In this document: positions 41,107 to 52,927 of the stretch, in pieces
Numbering within the stretch: position 1 is the stretch's first letter
How the letters are laid out: each line of letters opens with the position of its first letter
Assembly (NCBI GenBank): GCA_033297205.1
Contig: MU859267.1
Span: 1-61,218, forward strand
Origin: Pseudoneurospora amorphoporcata
Lineage: Eukaryota; Ascomycota; Sordariomycetes; Sordariales; Sordariaceae
Length of the DNA stretch: 61,218 nt
Direction: 5' to 3'
Translations under genes and position numbers: made by a program
The notes under the pieces: generated by a model
The model's database searches: none
The model's input: only the letters and a program-made list of their open reading frames with translations
Told to the model about the DNA's origin: nothing

Positions 41107-42785
41107 ATGGCGCCCCCAACAACCACCCAGGCGTCCTCGGACGACCTCGCGACCGACATCCTCGCTGCCCTTGACAAGTCGTCGCAGCCCCTCCTCTCCA
41201 GCGATGCCTTCCCCAGCGCCACCTTTGTCGACCTCAAGGCCGCCCTCGACCGGCTGGCGTCGCGCGACATGGTAAAATACGACACCATCGAGCGCCAGGA
41301 AGCCCTCCTCGAACCCGAAGCCGAGCAGATCGCCGCCCATGGCTCCCACGAGGCCCGCGTCTTCGAGGCCCTGCGCAAGGCCGTCGAGGGCCTGTCGGTC
41401 AAGGAGCTGGAGGAGGCCATCGGCGACAAGAACGTGGTCAAGATCGGCCAGGGCAAGGCCTTCAAGGAGAAGTGGATTAGCAAGACCAAGGACGGCAAGT
41501 TCACCGCCGCCGCCGACAACATCACCGACACCACCCAGGAGCAGATCAGGATCGTCCAGCAGACCAAGACACACCCCGACCCCAAGATCCTCGCCGACCT
41601 CAAGAAGCGCAAGCTCATCCGCACACAAAACATCTTCTCCTTCAAGATCCACAAGGGGCCCAAGTTCGCCCTCAAGATCCCCGAGGAGGCCACCGACCTG
41701 ACCGCCGACATGATCGCCTCGGGTGCCTGGAAGACGGCAACCTTCAAGCCTTACAACTTCAAGGCCCTCGGTGCCACCCAGAACGGCGGCGCCCTGCACC
41801 CGCTCAACAAGGTGCGCCAGGAGCTGCGCAACATCTTCTTCGAGATGGGCTTCGAGGAGATGCCCACCGACAAGTTCGTCGAGTCCGGCTTCTGGAACTT
41901 CGACGCCCTCTTCGTGCCCCAGCAGCACCCCGCCCGCGATCTCCAAGACACCTTCTACATCTCCGACCCCAAGGCCGCCGACTTCCCCCGCGCCGAATCC
42001 CCCGACGACACAAAAGACTACCAGGCCTACTGGGACAACGTCAAGGCCGTGCACCAGGACGGCAAGTACGGCTCCATCGGCTACCGCTACCCCTGGTCCG
42101 GCGACGAGTCGCTCCGTCTTGTCCTGCGCACACACACCACCGCCATCAGCGCAAACATGCTGCACAAGCTGGCGGCCACCAAGGGTCCCGACGGCCGTCC
42201 TACCCCAGCCCGCTACTTCTCCATCGATCGCGTCTTCCGTAATGAGACTGTCGATGCCACACATTTGGCCGAGTTCCACCAGGTCGAGGGTGTCATTGCC
42301 GATTACGGCTTGACCCTCGGTGGTCTGATGGAGTTCATGGAGATCTTCTTCGGCAAGATGGGTCTGCATGATTTGCAGTTCAAGCCCGCTTACAACCCTT
42401 ATACCGAGCCCTCGATGGAGATTTTCGCTTACCGTGAGTGGGCAACGTCCCTGTGTCAAGAGACAAAGAGCTAACAAACAAAACAGACAAGGGCCTCGAC
42501 AAGCTCGTCGAGATCGGAAACAGCGGCATGTTCCGCGCCGAAATGTTGGAGTCTATGGGTCTTCCGTATGTTTTCTCCTTTCCCCTCCTCCCCTTACCCT
42601 TGTGAACCAAGTACTAACACCCAAACAGCAAGGACATGCGCGTCTTCGGCTGGGGTCTCTCCCTCGAGCGGCCCACCATGATCAAGTACGGCATCTCCAA
42701 CATTCGCGAGCTGCTGGGCCACAAGGTGGATTTGGAGTTTGTGCAGGGTAGCGCGGCTGTTTTGTTTGGCGACGAGGACAAGTAG
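41107..42785 (+). CDS. FRS2: Phenylalanyl-tRNA synthetase alpha subunit, cytosolic
   Basis: Exons 41107-42433, 42487-42565 and 42629-42785; introns of 53 and 63 bases with CTAAC branch sites; 520 residues, close to the yeast subunit. It charges tRNA-Phe as part of an alpha2beta2 complex in the cytosol. The N-terminal part holds winged-helix-like segments that contact tRNA. The class II core shows GGALHPLNKVRQELRNIFFE, the motif 2 region RYFSIDRVFRNETVDATHLA then FHQVEG, GLDKLVEIGNSGMFR, and motif 3 FGWGLSLERPTMIKYGI followed by NIRELLGH. The start is the first ATG, in the context CACACAATGG. High GC at third codon positions gives a long shadow frame on the other strand. Confidence 0.95.
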
Positions 42786-43424
42786 ACGAGCGAGGGGAAA
42801 CAAAGAGAGAAGAAAAAAGAGGAAAAGTAATGACTGAACGTACAGTACGTACTAGACGATGATACCGAATATAAAATGGAGTTTGATGTTCAATTCGGTT
42901 TTGGGATGCCTGGAACACTGAGGATACGTGATGTCATTATTGGTGCCGTGGTTTGGGCCGTTGGGGTGAACGGAGGAGTCGGGCACTCAGCTCGGTAGGG
43001 TGTTGGGACAACCTACTGCAGGTGGGGGTAGAGGTGATGCAGGTCTCTGTGGTGTCAAACCGGGAGCAGCGCAAAAGCGAACTGCCCGGATACCGGATTG
43101 ACCGCTACCAGATGCGCCCATTTCTGTCTTTTGCAATCCGATCTGCTCAAATCTGGCCAGGTCTCGTGCCTTTTCCCCTTCTCCTTCTCTTAAAGAGTCT
43201 CAATTCTCAAACTCATGGGTCTTCTGGAGCAAAATGTCTGCCAGTAGGACAACCTGCCTCACCCACAGCTCGTCTCACCAGCTCCCCAAGAAAGTCTCAA
43301 ACAACTGGAGACTTCCAACGTCATGTTCTAGACTTGGATCTCTTGGCCAGTTTCCAGCTCCACAGCTGTCAAGTCCGGTCCCAAGCCGAGCCGGGCCGGT
43401 CACAGGTTCGGTTTAGTAGCCGTA
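42786..43424. other. 3' flank of PheRS and spacer
   Basis: No gene is seen; only the transcript end region and unremarkable sequence before the TIR element. Confidence 0.4.
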
Positions 43425-44019
43425 AAGGCTAGTTCGTTTCCGCTGTAAGAAGTTAACCAGCTAAGATTTCTGCAGTATTCGGGTCGCAGTAACGATATAA
43501 CGTATTACTACTCTACTGCTCCTTTTTGCGTTCGTCAAAAAAACCTTATTTTTCTTGCACGCCCTGTAACTACCTGCAACCGCCTGCACTTACCCCAAAT
43601 CTTTGATTTGGCCAATTAGAAGGCCAGAATCTTCGAAATCCTTAAACAGCAGTTCTTACTGCCAGACTGCTCAAAATCGAGCTATAGTACAGCAAGAACT
43701 GCGGTTAAGCACAACAACTCCATTTAATATAGGGGATATCCATTGTAAAGATAAAAAGGATAAAAAGGATGGTGGTAATAATGAAAAGGATGGGGGTGAT
43801 AATAAAAAGGATGGTGGTGATGATGAAAAAGATGAAGGAGGAAGAAAGAGGAGGAAAGAAGAAAGGTAGAAAGGAGATGTTAAGCACCTCTTTCCATCTT
43901 GCAGCCAAAGTCTTGGCCTACCTTAACGCTGCCTTAATATTACATGAGTGCAGCTGCAAGCCATGCGCGTTAAGAGGGCAGTTAAGGGAAAACCACTTCT
44001 GCGGAAACGAACTGGCCTT
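43425..44019. mobile_element. TIR element, copy A (595 bases)
   Basis: Nineteen-base inverted ends with one mismatch: AAGGCTAGTTCGTTTCCGC at 43425-43443 and GCGGAAACGAACTGGCCTT at 44001-44019. Inside is a hairpin around 43640-43710, a GATAAAAAGGATGG-like purine repeat (43745-43860), and a conserved segment reading FHLAAKVLAYLNAA. A second copy in the opposite orientation lies at 57399-58030. There is no transposase, so it is non-autonomous. Confidence 0.8.
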
Positions 44020-45708
44020 AAGCCAACTTGGCTCAGCGCGAATCGCCGAGTAACAAACTGAAACAGCCCTAGAGGTTCGCTTAACAGACGGCATGAATGT
44101 TCACTTCCCCATGAAGCTGGACCGCCGTCTGTTTGTGGGGTGCACTTGCAGTTTCCAGACGATCAATCAACGCGTAAGTCCACCATCCTCCAGCCAGTGC
44201 ACGGTTGACAGGCGGCGGCCTGGACCCTGGATCATAGATCGGGCACCCTTGCCGAATAATTGCGTACGAATGCGAGGGGGTGGGTGCACTTTGGGAGTGG
44301 ATTCGCGATGCCTGCAAGGCTCCAAAACTTTGCTCAAAAGGGGAGGTAAGTAAACAAACCCCTTTTGCATGCAGGGATGGTGGCTTGGCGTGGGCTTTAT
44401 TTTGACGTCTTGAGTTATCTCATCTGGTGGGCATTGCAGTGGCGGTTCGAGACAGAGGAGACAGTCGCATCGAAATTAACGAACATGATTTTGATTATGA
44501 CGAAAAGATCTGAAATGCACAACTTCTGAGAAGCTGAGTTGATGCGAATACGATGCAAGATTCCACACATAATTCCGTTGCCGATTCGTCCAAGTTCAAG
44601 TCTCGAGATCCAAAATCTCCACCGCTCTCAGACCTCTTCTTCCCCTTTCGGAACTTTCCTCAACCGAACGCTCAACTCGCCACCCGTCTCAACTTTCGTG
44701 CACTCCTGACACCAGATAAGTACTGACTTCCCTGTTCGTCGTCCTGTCTCTCGCTCTACACTGGCCAAAATCTCGAGTCCATCCCGGTCCATCCCTGCTC
44801 TTTCGAACCCGGATTCCTTGGCTGATGGATAGCCTTGTAATCCACCTCTAACGAGCAATCGGGGCGGATAAAGTAACTGTATAACCTGATAAAGTAACGG
44901 TATCTAACTAAAAGGAGCTGCATACAGCAACAACCACCATAACTACCTTAAATAACAGTGAGAGCCCTGCCAAGGCATTGACGGACATCCATGATCCCGA
45001 AAGTTATGTATCGGAAAACTCTTCTACCCAACATTTCTGAGATGGTTTCACAACTAAACACCAACTGAGCCCTATAACTTCCTTCGAGACCGTAAACGAT
45101 TGAAGCGTGGGGCTTCAACCACGGGGGATTGGTAGGATTGGTGCGAGAAGTGACCCTGTCAGGTAACGATCGATGCCTTTCTCCCCTTGACCCTCTTGGA
45201 CCCACGGATGTCATACATCGGTTTTGGTGACTTTGGATACTGATCAGGATACCGAATGCCAAATTGAGACCGAAAACGAGTACCAGTTTGATGTGTATAT
45301 AACCGTCGTTCACTTCCCTCGTTGAAAATGAGTTCCCTCCTCACCTGCAGTAGCATCAGCAACAACTACTAGGACATTTCTCCTTGTCTCTTCGTTCCTC
45401 GAACGAACATCAACACAGTCGAGCCTGGTACTCTTGACTTCTTTTCTTCTTCATTCTTCTTCTTACAGGGCTGCCGGTTTCAGCTTCATTACTTACCTTT
45501 AATCATTTCACCCTTTCAACACAACCTTTCAACTTCTCCACTTGTATCTGCCGGGCAGTAAACCACAACAGTTAGCTTCGACCTTCGCAAACTTCATGAC
45601 TTGAGTCTTTTGATTACCAACGTCCCAAGCTTACCTTACCCAATCCACATACACTTCAACAATAACCGACCCTTATAACAACCAAACAACACTTCCTCCG
45701 ACTTCAAC
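44020..45708. other. 5' region of the secreted repeat protein gene
   Basis: No gene is supported. GTATATAAC at 45294-45302 is a good TATA element, implying a 5' leader of about 370 bases that is rich in pyrimidines and CAA runs. Confidence 0.45.
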
Positions 45709-46482
45709 ATGAAGTTCTCTGCCCTCCTCCTTCTCACTTCAGCGCTCTCCGCCTACGCGGCCCCCACCGGCCTCGCCCCCGGCGACTCTACTTCTCTCGC
45801 GGCCCGCAACCCCGACGCCTCCGGCATCATCACCACTCCCGCACCCACCATCCGCGCTGGCGCTCGCCGCTCCCTTCCTGTCCGTCGTGACCCACAGCGT
45901 AATGACCAAGCTGCTCCCCCTCGTACTAGAGCCGTTGTCTTTAAGGATGGTAGTAATCTCGAGCCGAGTATAATTGGCAAGAGACAGCAGCGTGGCGGTG
46001 CGCCTCAGGGTGGTGCTGCTGGCGGTGCTGCTCGTGGTGGCGGTACTGCTCGTGGCGGCGCCGCTGCTCCTGCTCAGGGTACTGCTCGTGGTGGTGCTGC
46101 CGCCGCTCCTGCCGCCGCCCCTGCTCAGGGTGCGGCTGGTGGTGGTGCTGCCGCCCCTGCTCAGGGTGCGGCTGGTGGTGGTGCCGCTCGTGGCGGTGGT
46201 GCGGCTCATGGTGGTGCTGCCGCCGCTCCTGCCGCCGCTCCTGCCGCCGCTCCTGCTCAGGGTGCAGCTCCTCCCGCTCAGGCAAAACAGCCTGCTCGTG
46301 GTGGAGCTACCGGTGCTGCTCCTCAGGCTGGTGCTGCGCCTGCTCAAGGCCAGCAACCCGCTCGTGGTGGTGGCGCCCCTGCCGGTGGTGCTGCTCCCCA
46401 GGGTGGCGCTCGTCCTCGTGACCTAGACGCTTGCGATCCCCAACGTGGTGGTGCTGCCCCTCCTCCTCCTTCCGCTCCTTAG
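45709..46482 (+). CDS. Secreted Ala/Gly/Pro repeat protein
   Basis: 257 residues in one exon. MKFSALLLLTSALSAYA is a clear signal peptide with cleavage expected near residue 17-18. A propeptide-like part has dibasic RR and a GKR site (IIGKRQQRGG), typical of Kex2 processing. The remainder is degenerate repeats of ARGGAAAAPAQGAAGG. There are no cysteines before the last few residues (DLDACDPQRGG). It could be a cell-wall or extracellular low-complexity protein, or a source of processed peptides; neither is established. After the TAG stop the same frame continues with a further repeat-like unit (GGAPRLRD) to a TAA at about 46530, so the protein may once have been longer. Confidence 0.8.
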   Translation: MKFSALLLLTSALSAYAAPTGLAPGDSTSLAARNPDASGIITTPAPTIRAGARRSLPVRRDPQRNDQAAPPRTRAVVFKDGSNLEPSIIGKRQQRGGAPQGGAAGGAARGGGTARGGAAAPAQGTARGGAAAAPAAAPAQGAAGGGAAAPAQGAAGGGAARGGGAAHGGAAAAPAAAPAAAPAQGAAPPAQAKQPARGGATGAAPQAGAAPAQGQQPARGGGAPAGGAAPQGGARPRDLDACDPQRGGAAPPPPSAP

Positions 46483-48799
46483 GGTGGCGCTCCCCGTCTT
46501 CGTGATGTTGGGGTTGAGTTTGAGGCTTAAGCCACTGGCAGGTCTGGGAATTGGAATCATTGTGTGGAGTAGGATCGGATCTGGTCGGATCAAATCGGTC
46601 ATTCGCTTGCGGTGGTTATGAATCGGAACACGGGAAGGGAGATCGGAGACTATCATGGATTGGATGGATGACTTGTGTGTTAGCTTTCGTTTGGTTTTGG
46701 CTTTTCTTTCATTCGATTCATCAAGCATGATGCTTGGACACAGGGAGTTTGGCATTTTGTTTGGTTTGTTTTGAAAACTTGGAGCGATATCAATACCCAC
46801 GATTGTCATTCTTTCTTTGTTCGTCGTGTTTTTCGACACAGGAACAAGTGTCTGAGGCAGTCGCTTCTTTTCCGTAGCTGGTGTTGTGGATAGAAATGTC
46901 AGATTGTTAAGAAAACTTTTGAAATGAAGGGCGCAAGTCGTGAAAGAATGGTTGTCGTCGCATTGCGGTATGGCTGCTGGAAAGTGACCGTCGACAAGGA
47001 AGCGCTTCGTTCTCGTGACGATGGCAGGTTGATAACAGGGCGCCCGTGTATTGGAGTGGTGATTGTGGTGTGGTTAGTGGTGTTGTAGAATCCCGGCCCG
47101 AAAGGGGTTGTTGGTCGGTCGTCAGTCAAGATTCGTTGTTTGTCTTGAGCTCAGGACCCCGGTGAGGCCGGCTTTGCCAACAAGCGACGCGAGCGAGCAT
47201 GCATGCATCTTTGACAAATCAAAGGTACCCGATCCGATGCCAAGCGAGCCCTGTTCCTGAGAGAAGATATAGGCACGGCCCGCCACCCCCCACACCCAGT
47301 CTTCTTCGCTCTGAAGAAGATTGGAGCGACAGCAGGAAAAAGAAAACAAAGGAATGTGTTTTTCGCTGAAGGAAACATGTGCATTTCTTCCAGTTAAAAT
47401 TGGTTAATTGAGCAGTCCCGAAACGTTATCGCATGCATATAATAGACTGGAAAGGAGTAGAGGAGCCCTATTAATGCGTAACCTCAAGACGCCAGCTGTG
47501 TCACAGCTGCCAGATCATCCTTCCAAGGACATCACGGTCACGCGTGGCGATCTGTTGAGACATCAACTCTGAGAGTCTGAGGAGCAAGATTTTAGGTTTA
47601 TGTTGCCTGGTTCATGAGCATGTCGGTTGAGAACTTTCTCGTTGAACTTTTAGAGGATTGTTCACTTCCATGTTGGCTCAGGGAAACTGTGACTCACTAA
47701 AGAGCTGCTTGAGTTGATTGAGTGCATTTCTCAATGGTTTCTGTTCTCCTTCTCGCATTGCATAGACTATGAACTCTAGTGCCGTGGCCCTGCCGCCCTG
47801 CCGCCCTGGTGAGACTGTAATGAGGGGAGCTAACAGCCGAGTTGCCAGTTGTCAGTTGTCACAAATCATGATTAATCTCTTCTTCATAGAAAATCTTACA
47901 CATTCTGTACAATCGTCCTACTCCACCTTTCTTTCGAATGTCGCTATATGAACAAATTGTTTTGAAAAACATGCATATGCCCTTTTCATACCTCAACCCA
48001 TAGAGGCTTCTCAACCAGAAACGCCTGCCTTGTTGTCACACGGACATTTGCCTACAGTTCTGGGTTAGGGTTTCCAAGGCTAACAGAACCTCAACGCTTG
48101 ACGTCAGCCTTATAAGTGCCGCTGTAGCTGCTTCTGAAGCAGCTGCAGCCTGCACAAGCATGTGAATAGTACATGGTGGTGAGCCATGACAGCAATCACG
48201 TACGACAGTCACAGAGGTCTAACCCTGTGACATGAGCATCATCATGAGGGCGACCGAACGAAGGCCGGCGCCAGAAAGAAGAAGGAGAATGGTTGGAAGC
48301 ACTCAGGAAGGTCCATATGTATGAAGACCGCCAGATAGATACCTTGAGGCATTAGGCAACAAGGCTCGGTGCGTGCCTCAGTACGTACCAAGGCTCTTTG
48401 GTATAAGAAGGCCTTGAAGCCTAGCCTTTGTTTGAAGGCTGAAGGGATCAACAAGGCCTTCGAGACCAAAGTAGTTTATTAGCTGAATTTGAACTACTGT
48501 TCCAAGCCCTGATCACAGCCCTTGTCACACTTGTAAAATCCTCAAAGTACTCCAACAACAACAGCATAGCCCACAGGCCTAACCACGCCAGAGTCTCCTT
48601 AGCCAGACAATATCGAACTCTATACTCCGTAGCCATACGAACAATGACAGAAGGTCCAGAAAAAAGCAACCGACATGTCCTTGACAGGGCAAACGCCACA
48701 CAGCTTTGATCGCTCGCAGTAAATGCTCAAAGTCATCCAACGCCACAAACATACACCATCATTGCTTGATTATCACAAGCACTCCTCTCCCATACCAGA
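46483..48799. other. Intergenic stretch with partial tRNA-like repeat
   Basis: No gene is supported. It contains a partial repeat at 47447-47498, GGGTTAGGGTTTCC near 48063, a CRE-like TGACGTCA near 48100, and a perfect GCTGCTTC-T-GAAGCAGC palindrome near 48128-48144. Confidence 0.4.
47447..47498 (-). repeat. tRNA-like element, partial copy without B-box
   Basis: Only the core of about 50 bases is present (CTGGAAAGGAGTAGAGGAGC through GACGCCAGCTG, plus-strand reading). The B-box half and T run found in the other three copies are missing. Confidence 0.6.
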
Positions 48800-50251
48800 T
48801 TACAGGTAACGCCGCAAGAACGATGGCTGCTGATGAGAAAAGGAAGCGAGCCATACCAAGGTATGCTCACCCGCCAACTGGCGCAACTCCTGGACCTTTT
48901 CATCCACCAGCCGTTCCTGTTTGTTTATGTCCTCGCGGAGAGCAATGATTTCGCGCTGCAAGCATCCGATACGGACTTCCTTGTCAGGTGGACTATGCTG
49001 ATTGACAGGGACCGGCTCCCGGCTCGGAGACTGCTGCGCCTTATCGGTGACATTGACAGACATCGATTCCTCCATGTCCTCCAGCAACGACTCCTCTCCC
49101 TCTGCTTCAAACACCGAGACTTCCTCATCCGCTGCAGATGCGGTAGAGAGGCTGAAAAGACCGAGATCGCGCCACCACAGTGGCTGGTCGGTACCGGGAG
49201 CGACTTTGAGAGAGACCGGGGGAATGGTCGAGTGTTCGTTGGTCTTGATGACAACGGGAATGTAAGGCCCAGGGAAAGCAAGAGAGGGCGTGGTGCAGGA
49301 CGTCGTCGAGGTAGTCGGCATGGATCTGGCAGATTCCTTCATCTCGAGCCATTGTTCCACTACCAATGCTATGCTCCGTGGCATGTCCATAGCTGCCTTG
49401 CGACCGATACCAAGCGAGAACATGTCCTCCTGCTTTACTGTTGCGCATTCCTTTGCGGTCTCCGTGGCCGGGCCGTTATATCCGACCGGCAACCAGTGTA
49501 GGTCCAACTCCACCTCAATACCGGGGATGTTGCCCAGTTCCCTCGAGAGATTGTGGACTAAGGTAATGGCTTGATGGTAGATGAAGTTGTCGAAATTCCT
49601 GCGATTCATTTTGGGCTTACTGATGCTGCGGAGCGCTCCGCTGAAACTCGAGAAGATCTTGATCGACGCTTTCTCCGGTCGCTGGTTCATGGTTGGGAGA
49701 GCGCGCAATGTCTCGTTTGCAATGTGGATTCCCTGTGCGATTGCGACAACTGCACAGAGAAGGATGTTGCCTGTGGAGGGTAAGTACCACGCCATTTCGG
49801 CCGGTTTGAAATGGTCACGGTGGTTCGGCGCATACACGTTGTACAACACCGAGTACGCTCCAGAGTCTGCAGGCGGTGGAGCGCAAGCGGCACTGGTCAA
49901 GATGGCCATGGTGACCTTGCCTGGAATCGGTCGGCGCTCCTGTTCTTCAGCTTGATGGAGAGCGGCTATCGCTTCATGCTTGATAGCATTGTCGGCAGGA
50001 CCACTGCCGATGATTCTTCCCTGAAATCCGATTGTGGATTTGTCACCTTTGAGCATCATCGATGTTAGCAGTCCGAGTATAGTATGAATAGCGCGAGGTC
50101 GGGATTGAGAATGCAGAAGCTATCGCGAATCCCTATGAAAATGGACTAGGTACTTACCTCAATGGGAAGTTGTGGTTTTCTCCGCGCGGGGTTGCCTCCG
50201 ACCGTTCTGAACAGCTGCGGGGCTGAGGCCGCGTTCGTCGCCGTCTTCCAT
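48800..50251 (-). CDS. RNase H-like protein, copy 3 (catalytic residues lost)
   Basis: Exon 1 is 50251-50158 (MEDGDERGLSPAAVQNGRRQ), the intron 50157-50047 (111 bases, GTAAGT...GCTAAC...AAG, phase 1) and exon 2 50046-48800. Codon 31 of exon 1 is a TGA (50161-50159) just before the donor, so either the gene is broken there or translation starts at MMLKGDKS spanning the intron end. The domain shows MAILTSAA (Asp replaced by Ser), GAYSVLYNV, MAWYLPSTG, IKIFSSFSG (Asp replaced by Ser), LDLHWLPVG, and no final ERAD. The C-terminus has an acidic region and a coiled coil (REIIALREDINKQERLVDEK). It is probably a pseudoenzyme if made. A 45-base stretch at 49344-49388 is identical to one in copy 2. Confidence 0.55.
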
Positions 50252-51848
50252 GTTGATCTTGTTGTCTTCTGCCGATCAAGCGCGTCTTGTTGCGAAATGA
50301 TCAGGTTGCTATCCAGAACTGGTGGGTGAAGTAATGAGAGCGCTTGCGCGAAAGTGCGACTTCGCGGATGGCGGAAGAAGTGATCGCGAAAGTTCACTCA
50401 ATCACTCGAGGCTGCTCTGTTCAGTTGCTGTTGGGAAAAAAGACCTGGTTTGGGGAGGATGGGAGCAGTCCCTCGGTATGGGGCTGAACCGCCAAGGAGC
50501 CCTTCACTAACCTCGGTCATTGAATGCCGCCGTGGCATACATCAACGGCGGGAAGCCTAGTGCTCCTCCGCCCGCAATCGATATGGGATGAAGTACACGT
50601 ACTTTGTGGCGGGTGTCGACGGCCCGGCAGTTGGTACAAACTGGCACCTGGACGGTCTCCGAGGGCGGGAAGGGCATTGTTGAGTCCGTGAAGGGAAGGT
50701 GTAGAGCAGGAGCGGTAGGAGAAATCGATCTTTTGATGGCAAGAGCAGGTAACGCACACTTTTCACGGCGTACTCAAGGTTGCGTACAAAGAGCAAAAAC
50801 TGTCCTACGCAGCGAACTTGAAGGAAGGAGTTGGGTGAGATTACAAACCACGAACAATGAAAGCAAACATGTATACGACTGAAATCAATTGCATATGGAG
50901 AGAGCAAAAGGGGAGGTGAAAGAATGGTAGGAAGTTTGGAGCGCTAGAATTGTAGTGCTGAAGGGCACGAGTGGAGCATGGTACAGTTCTACCTGCCTAA
51001 GTGCAGGACCAACTAACAAGTTGAAGACGGAAGCAAATCCTAGAAGAGAAGGCTCGATGGGGAAGATTGGGTTTTATACCCTGAGCTCTGTGAGAGAGCC
51101 AGGCTAAGCCCAGAACCTGAATCATCGTAACCATACCAGCGAATGAGACCTATGAATGGAATCCATCACAGTTGATGCCAGCCGCCCCAAAGCTTACAAA
51201 TGTCACTGGGAGGATTTGGAGACACGATTCAGATACCGGTGAACGGTGCATCCGTCGGCCTTCCTTTTCGAAGTTCGAACGATAATAGCCATAAAATGTG
51301 TTGTTGAGTTCGAAGATCAGAAGAACTCGCATTGTGTTCAACAGACCACCATGGTCCAAAGCATTCTACGGCTCAATCGCCTCTGGAAGCTAGGCTGCAA
51401 CATCGGGAACAACCAACAAACCCACCAATAACAATGAAAAGGGCAAACTCAACGAGGTGAACATGTAAACACATGACATAAACCTCAGCCCGGTCAGTGT
51501 GGTAATGATGGGAACAAACATAAACCAGGACGTGTTGCAGCATGTGCAGGGCGTTGCATATCACGCACATACTAGAAGCACCCAACGTAGGGAGACAGAC
51601 ATCAGTACAAGTGAGATCACCTCATGAAAGATAAATGCATTGACGATGGTTGAAAAAATCCCGAGAGAGGAGCATAGTAACGGACAAGATAAGTAAACAA
51701 CAAGGGGAAAACAACTGACATAAAAGGCAAAGTAGAAGAAAAAAGAACTTGATTGTCTTTGCAAGCACTAGCTGAATGGACCAAAAAGCACTGTCTGAGA
51801 CAAAGAGGAAAAAAAAAAGTGCAAAAAAAAAGCAAAAAAAAAAAAGAG
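50252..51848. other. Intergenic stretch, no gene seen
   Basis: This is the 5' flank of the minus-strand copy on the left. On the right it ends in broken A runs (51810-51845) that would be the T-rich terminator of the tRNA-like element. Short frames only. Confidence 0.4.
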
Positions 51849-51935
51849 GTGGAAAGGGCGTGATTCGAACGTGGGACGTACCGCAACTGGAAAGGAGTAG
51901 AAGAGCCTTATTTGCGTAACCGGAAGACGCCAGCT
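51849..51935 (-). repeat. tRNA-like Pol III-type element, copy 2
   Basis: On the minus strand: CAGCTGGCGTCTTCCGG, TACGCAAATAAGGC, then CGTTCGAATCA (nine of eleven B-box positions), then CCCTTTCCACC and several T runs of 9-12. Same core as copies at 23351 and 57155. It lies about 1 kb before the next RNase H-like gene and in opposite orientation to it. Confidence 0.65.
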
Positions 51936-52102
51936 GCTGATACTGCTACGGCTTAGCATCAACGCCCCAGACTGGCCGCCAGACTGGCCACTGCAGGCAG
52001 GGGTACACACCTCACCGTAGCCCCGGGAGTTTGCAGTTTGCAAAGCTACACTCCACGCCGCTCGGCCACTGTCCCTTTCCGGGGGGGGCCCGTTGTTGCA
52101 AA

Positions 52103-52135
52103 CATAACACAAAGTTCCGACTTATTAACCCCCAC
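52103..52135 (+). promoter_or_regulatory. Shared upstream motif, copy 2
   Basis: CATAACACAAAGTTCCGACT then TATTAACC; nearly identical to 58103-58133 and similar to 23712-23740. It is 825 bases before the ATG of the following gene, against 818 in the third cassette. Confidence 0.55.
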
Positions 52136-52927
52136 TTGCCACTTGGGCCAATTCCCACCACGCTGCATCTGCACCTGCACCTGCACCTGCAGAGCGACGG
52201 GAGTCTTGAATTCGAACCAGTGCCTTCGTCCTGTTGAGCAACATGAAATTCTTGGCATTATCGAGCCACACATATACTTATATAGAGGCTTCCCAGGCGC
52301 TCCCTCTCTTCCGTTTGCCCCTCCTTCTATCAACAAGATCACTACCATTCTCCTCCATCATGATGCCTTCGTTTACGTTCACTTTGTTGACCACGACACC
52401 GCCAAGGCATCAATCAGAAGTGAAGTTATTTCACGTCAAAAATGCTGCTATTTCTTTCTTTCCGTCCTCGAGTTCGTTTGTTGCAACGGTAATCGGACAC
52501 AGCATTATATCCAGATGCTCTTCTTGACACCCAGTTCAATGGTTCCTCTTAGGCCTGATTGACCATCTGTGATTATGGTCGGCGCCTTTCATCCTACCTA
52601 TGTGTGCTCGTCTTGGGTGGATGGGTCCTCAAGTTTGGTCAATGAATGGTGCAGTGGGACGGGATGCGTCAGTGCTTCGACCAGACACTTTATGGATTCG
52701 CCGCGTGCCCCGCGCAACTGCCCAACAAGCAACAATTTCCATCCATTTCTTCAACCGACATTTTTTTTTGGTTTCCTCTTCTTCGACGTTTGAAGGAATC
52801 ATCTGTTCGTTTCCAACTTCCCATCAACAACCGAGCACCGGCTTGCCACGCGCATACTCCAACTTTGAGAACTAGACATACATACTCGACGCGATTCTCC
52901 GCCAGTCATCACCAGCTTGCACTCACC

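Noticed and set aside
40924..42477. 517-codon open frame on the strand opposite PheRS alpha
   Set aside because: It is a shadow caused by strong GC preference at third codon positions of PheRS; it has no motif and covers the conserved exon entirely.
44093..44370. Overlapping frames on both strands near 44.2 kb
   Set aside because: No conserved motif and no promoter; treated as chance.
45739..46356. 205-codon Ser/Thr/Gly frame opposite the secreted repeat protein
   Set aside because: It is complementary to the GGT/GCT repeat; the plus strand has the signal peptide and TATA box.
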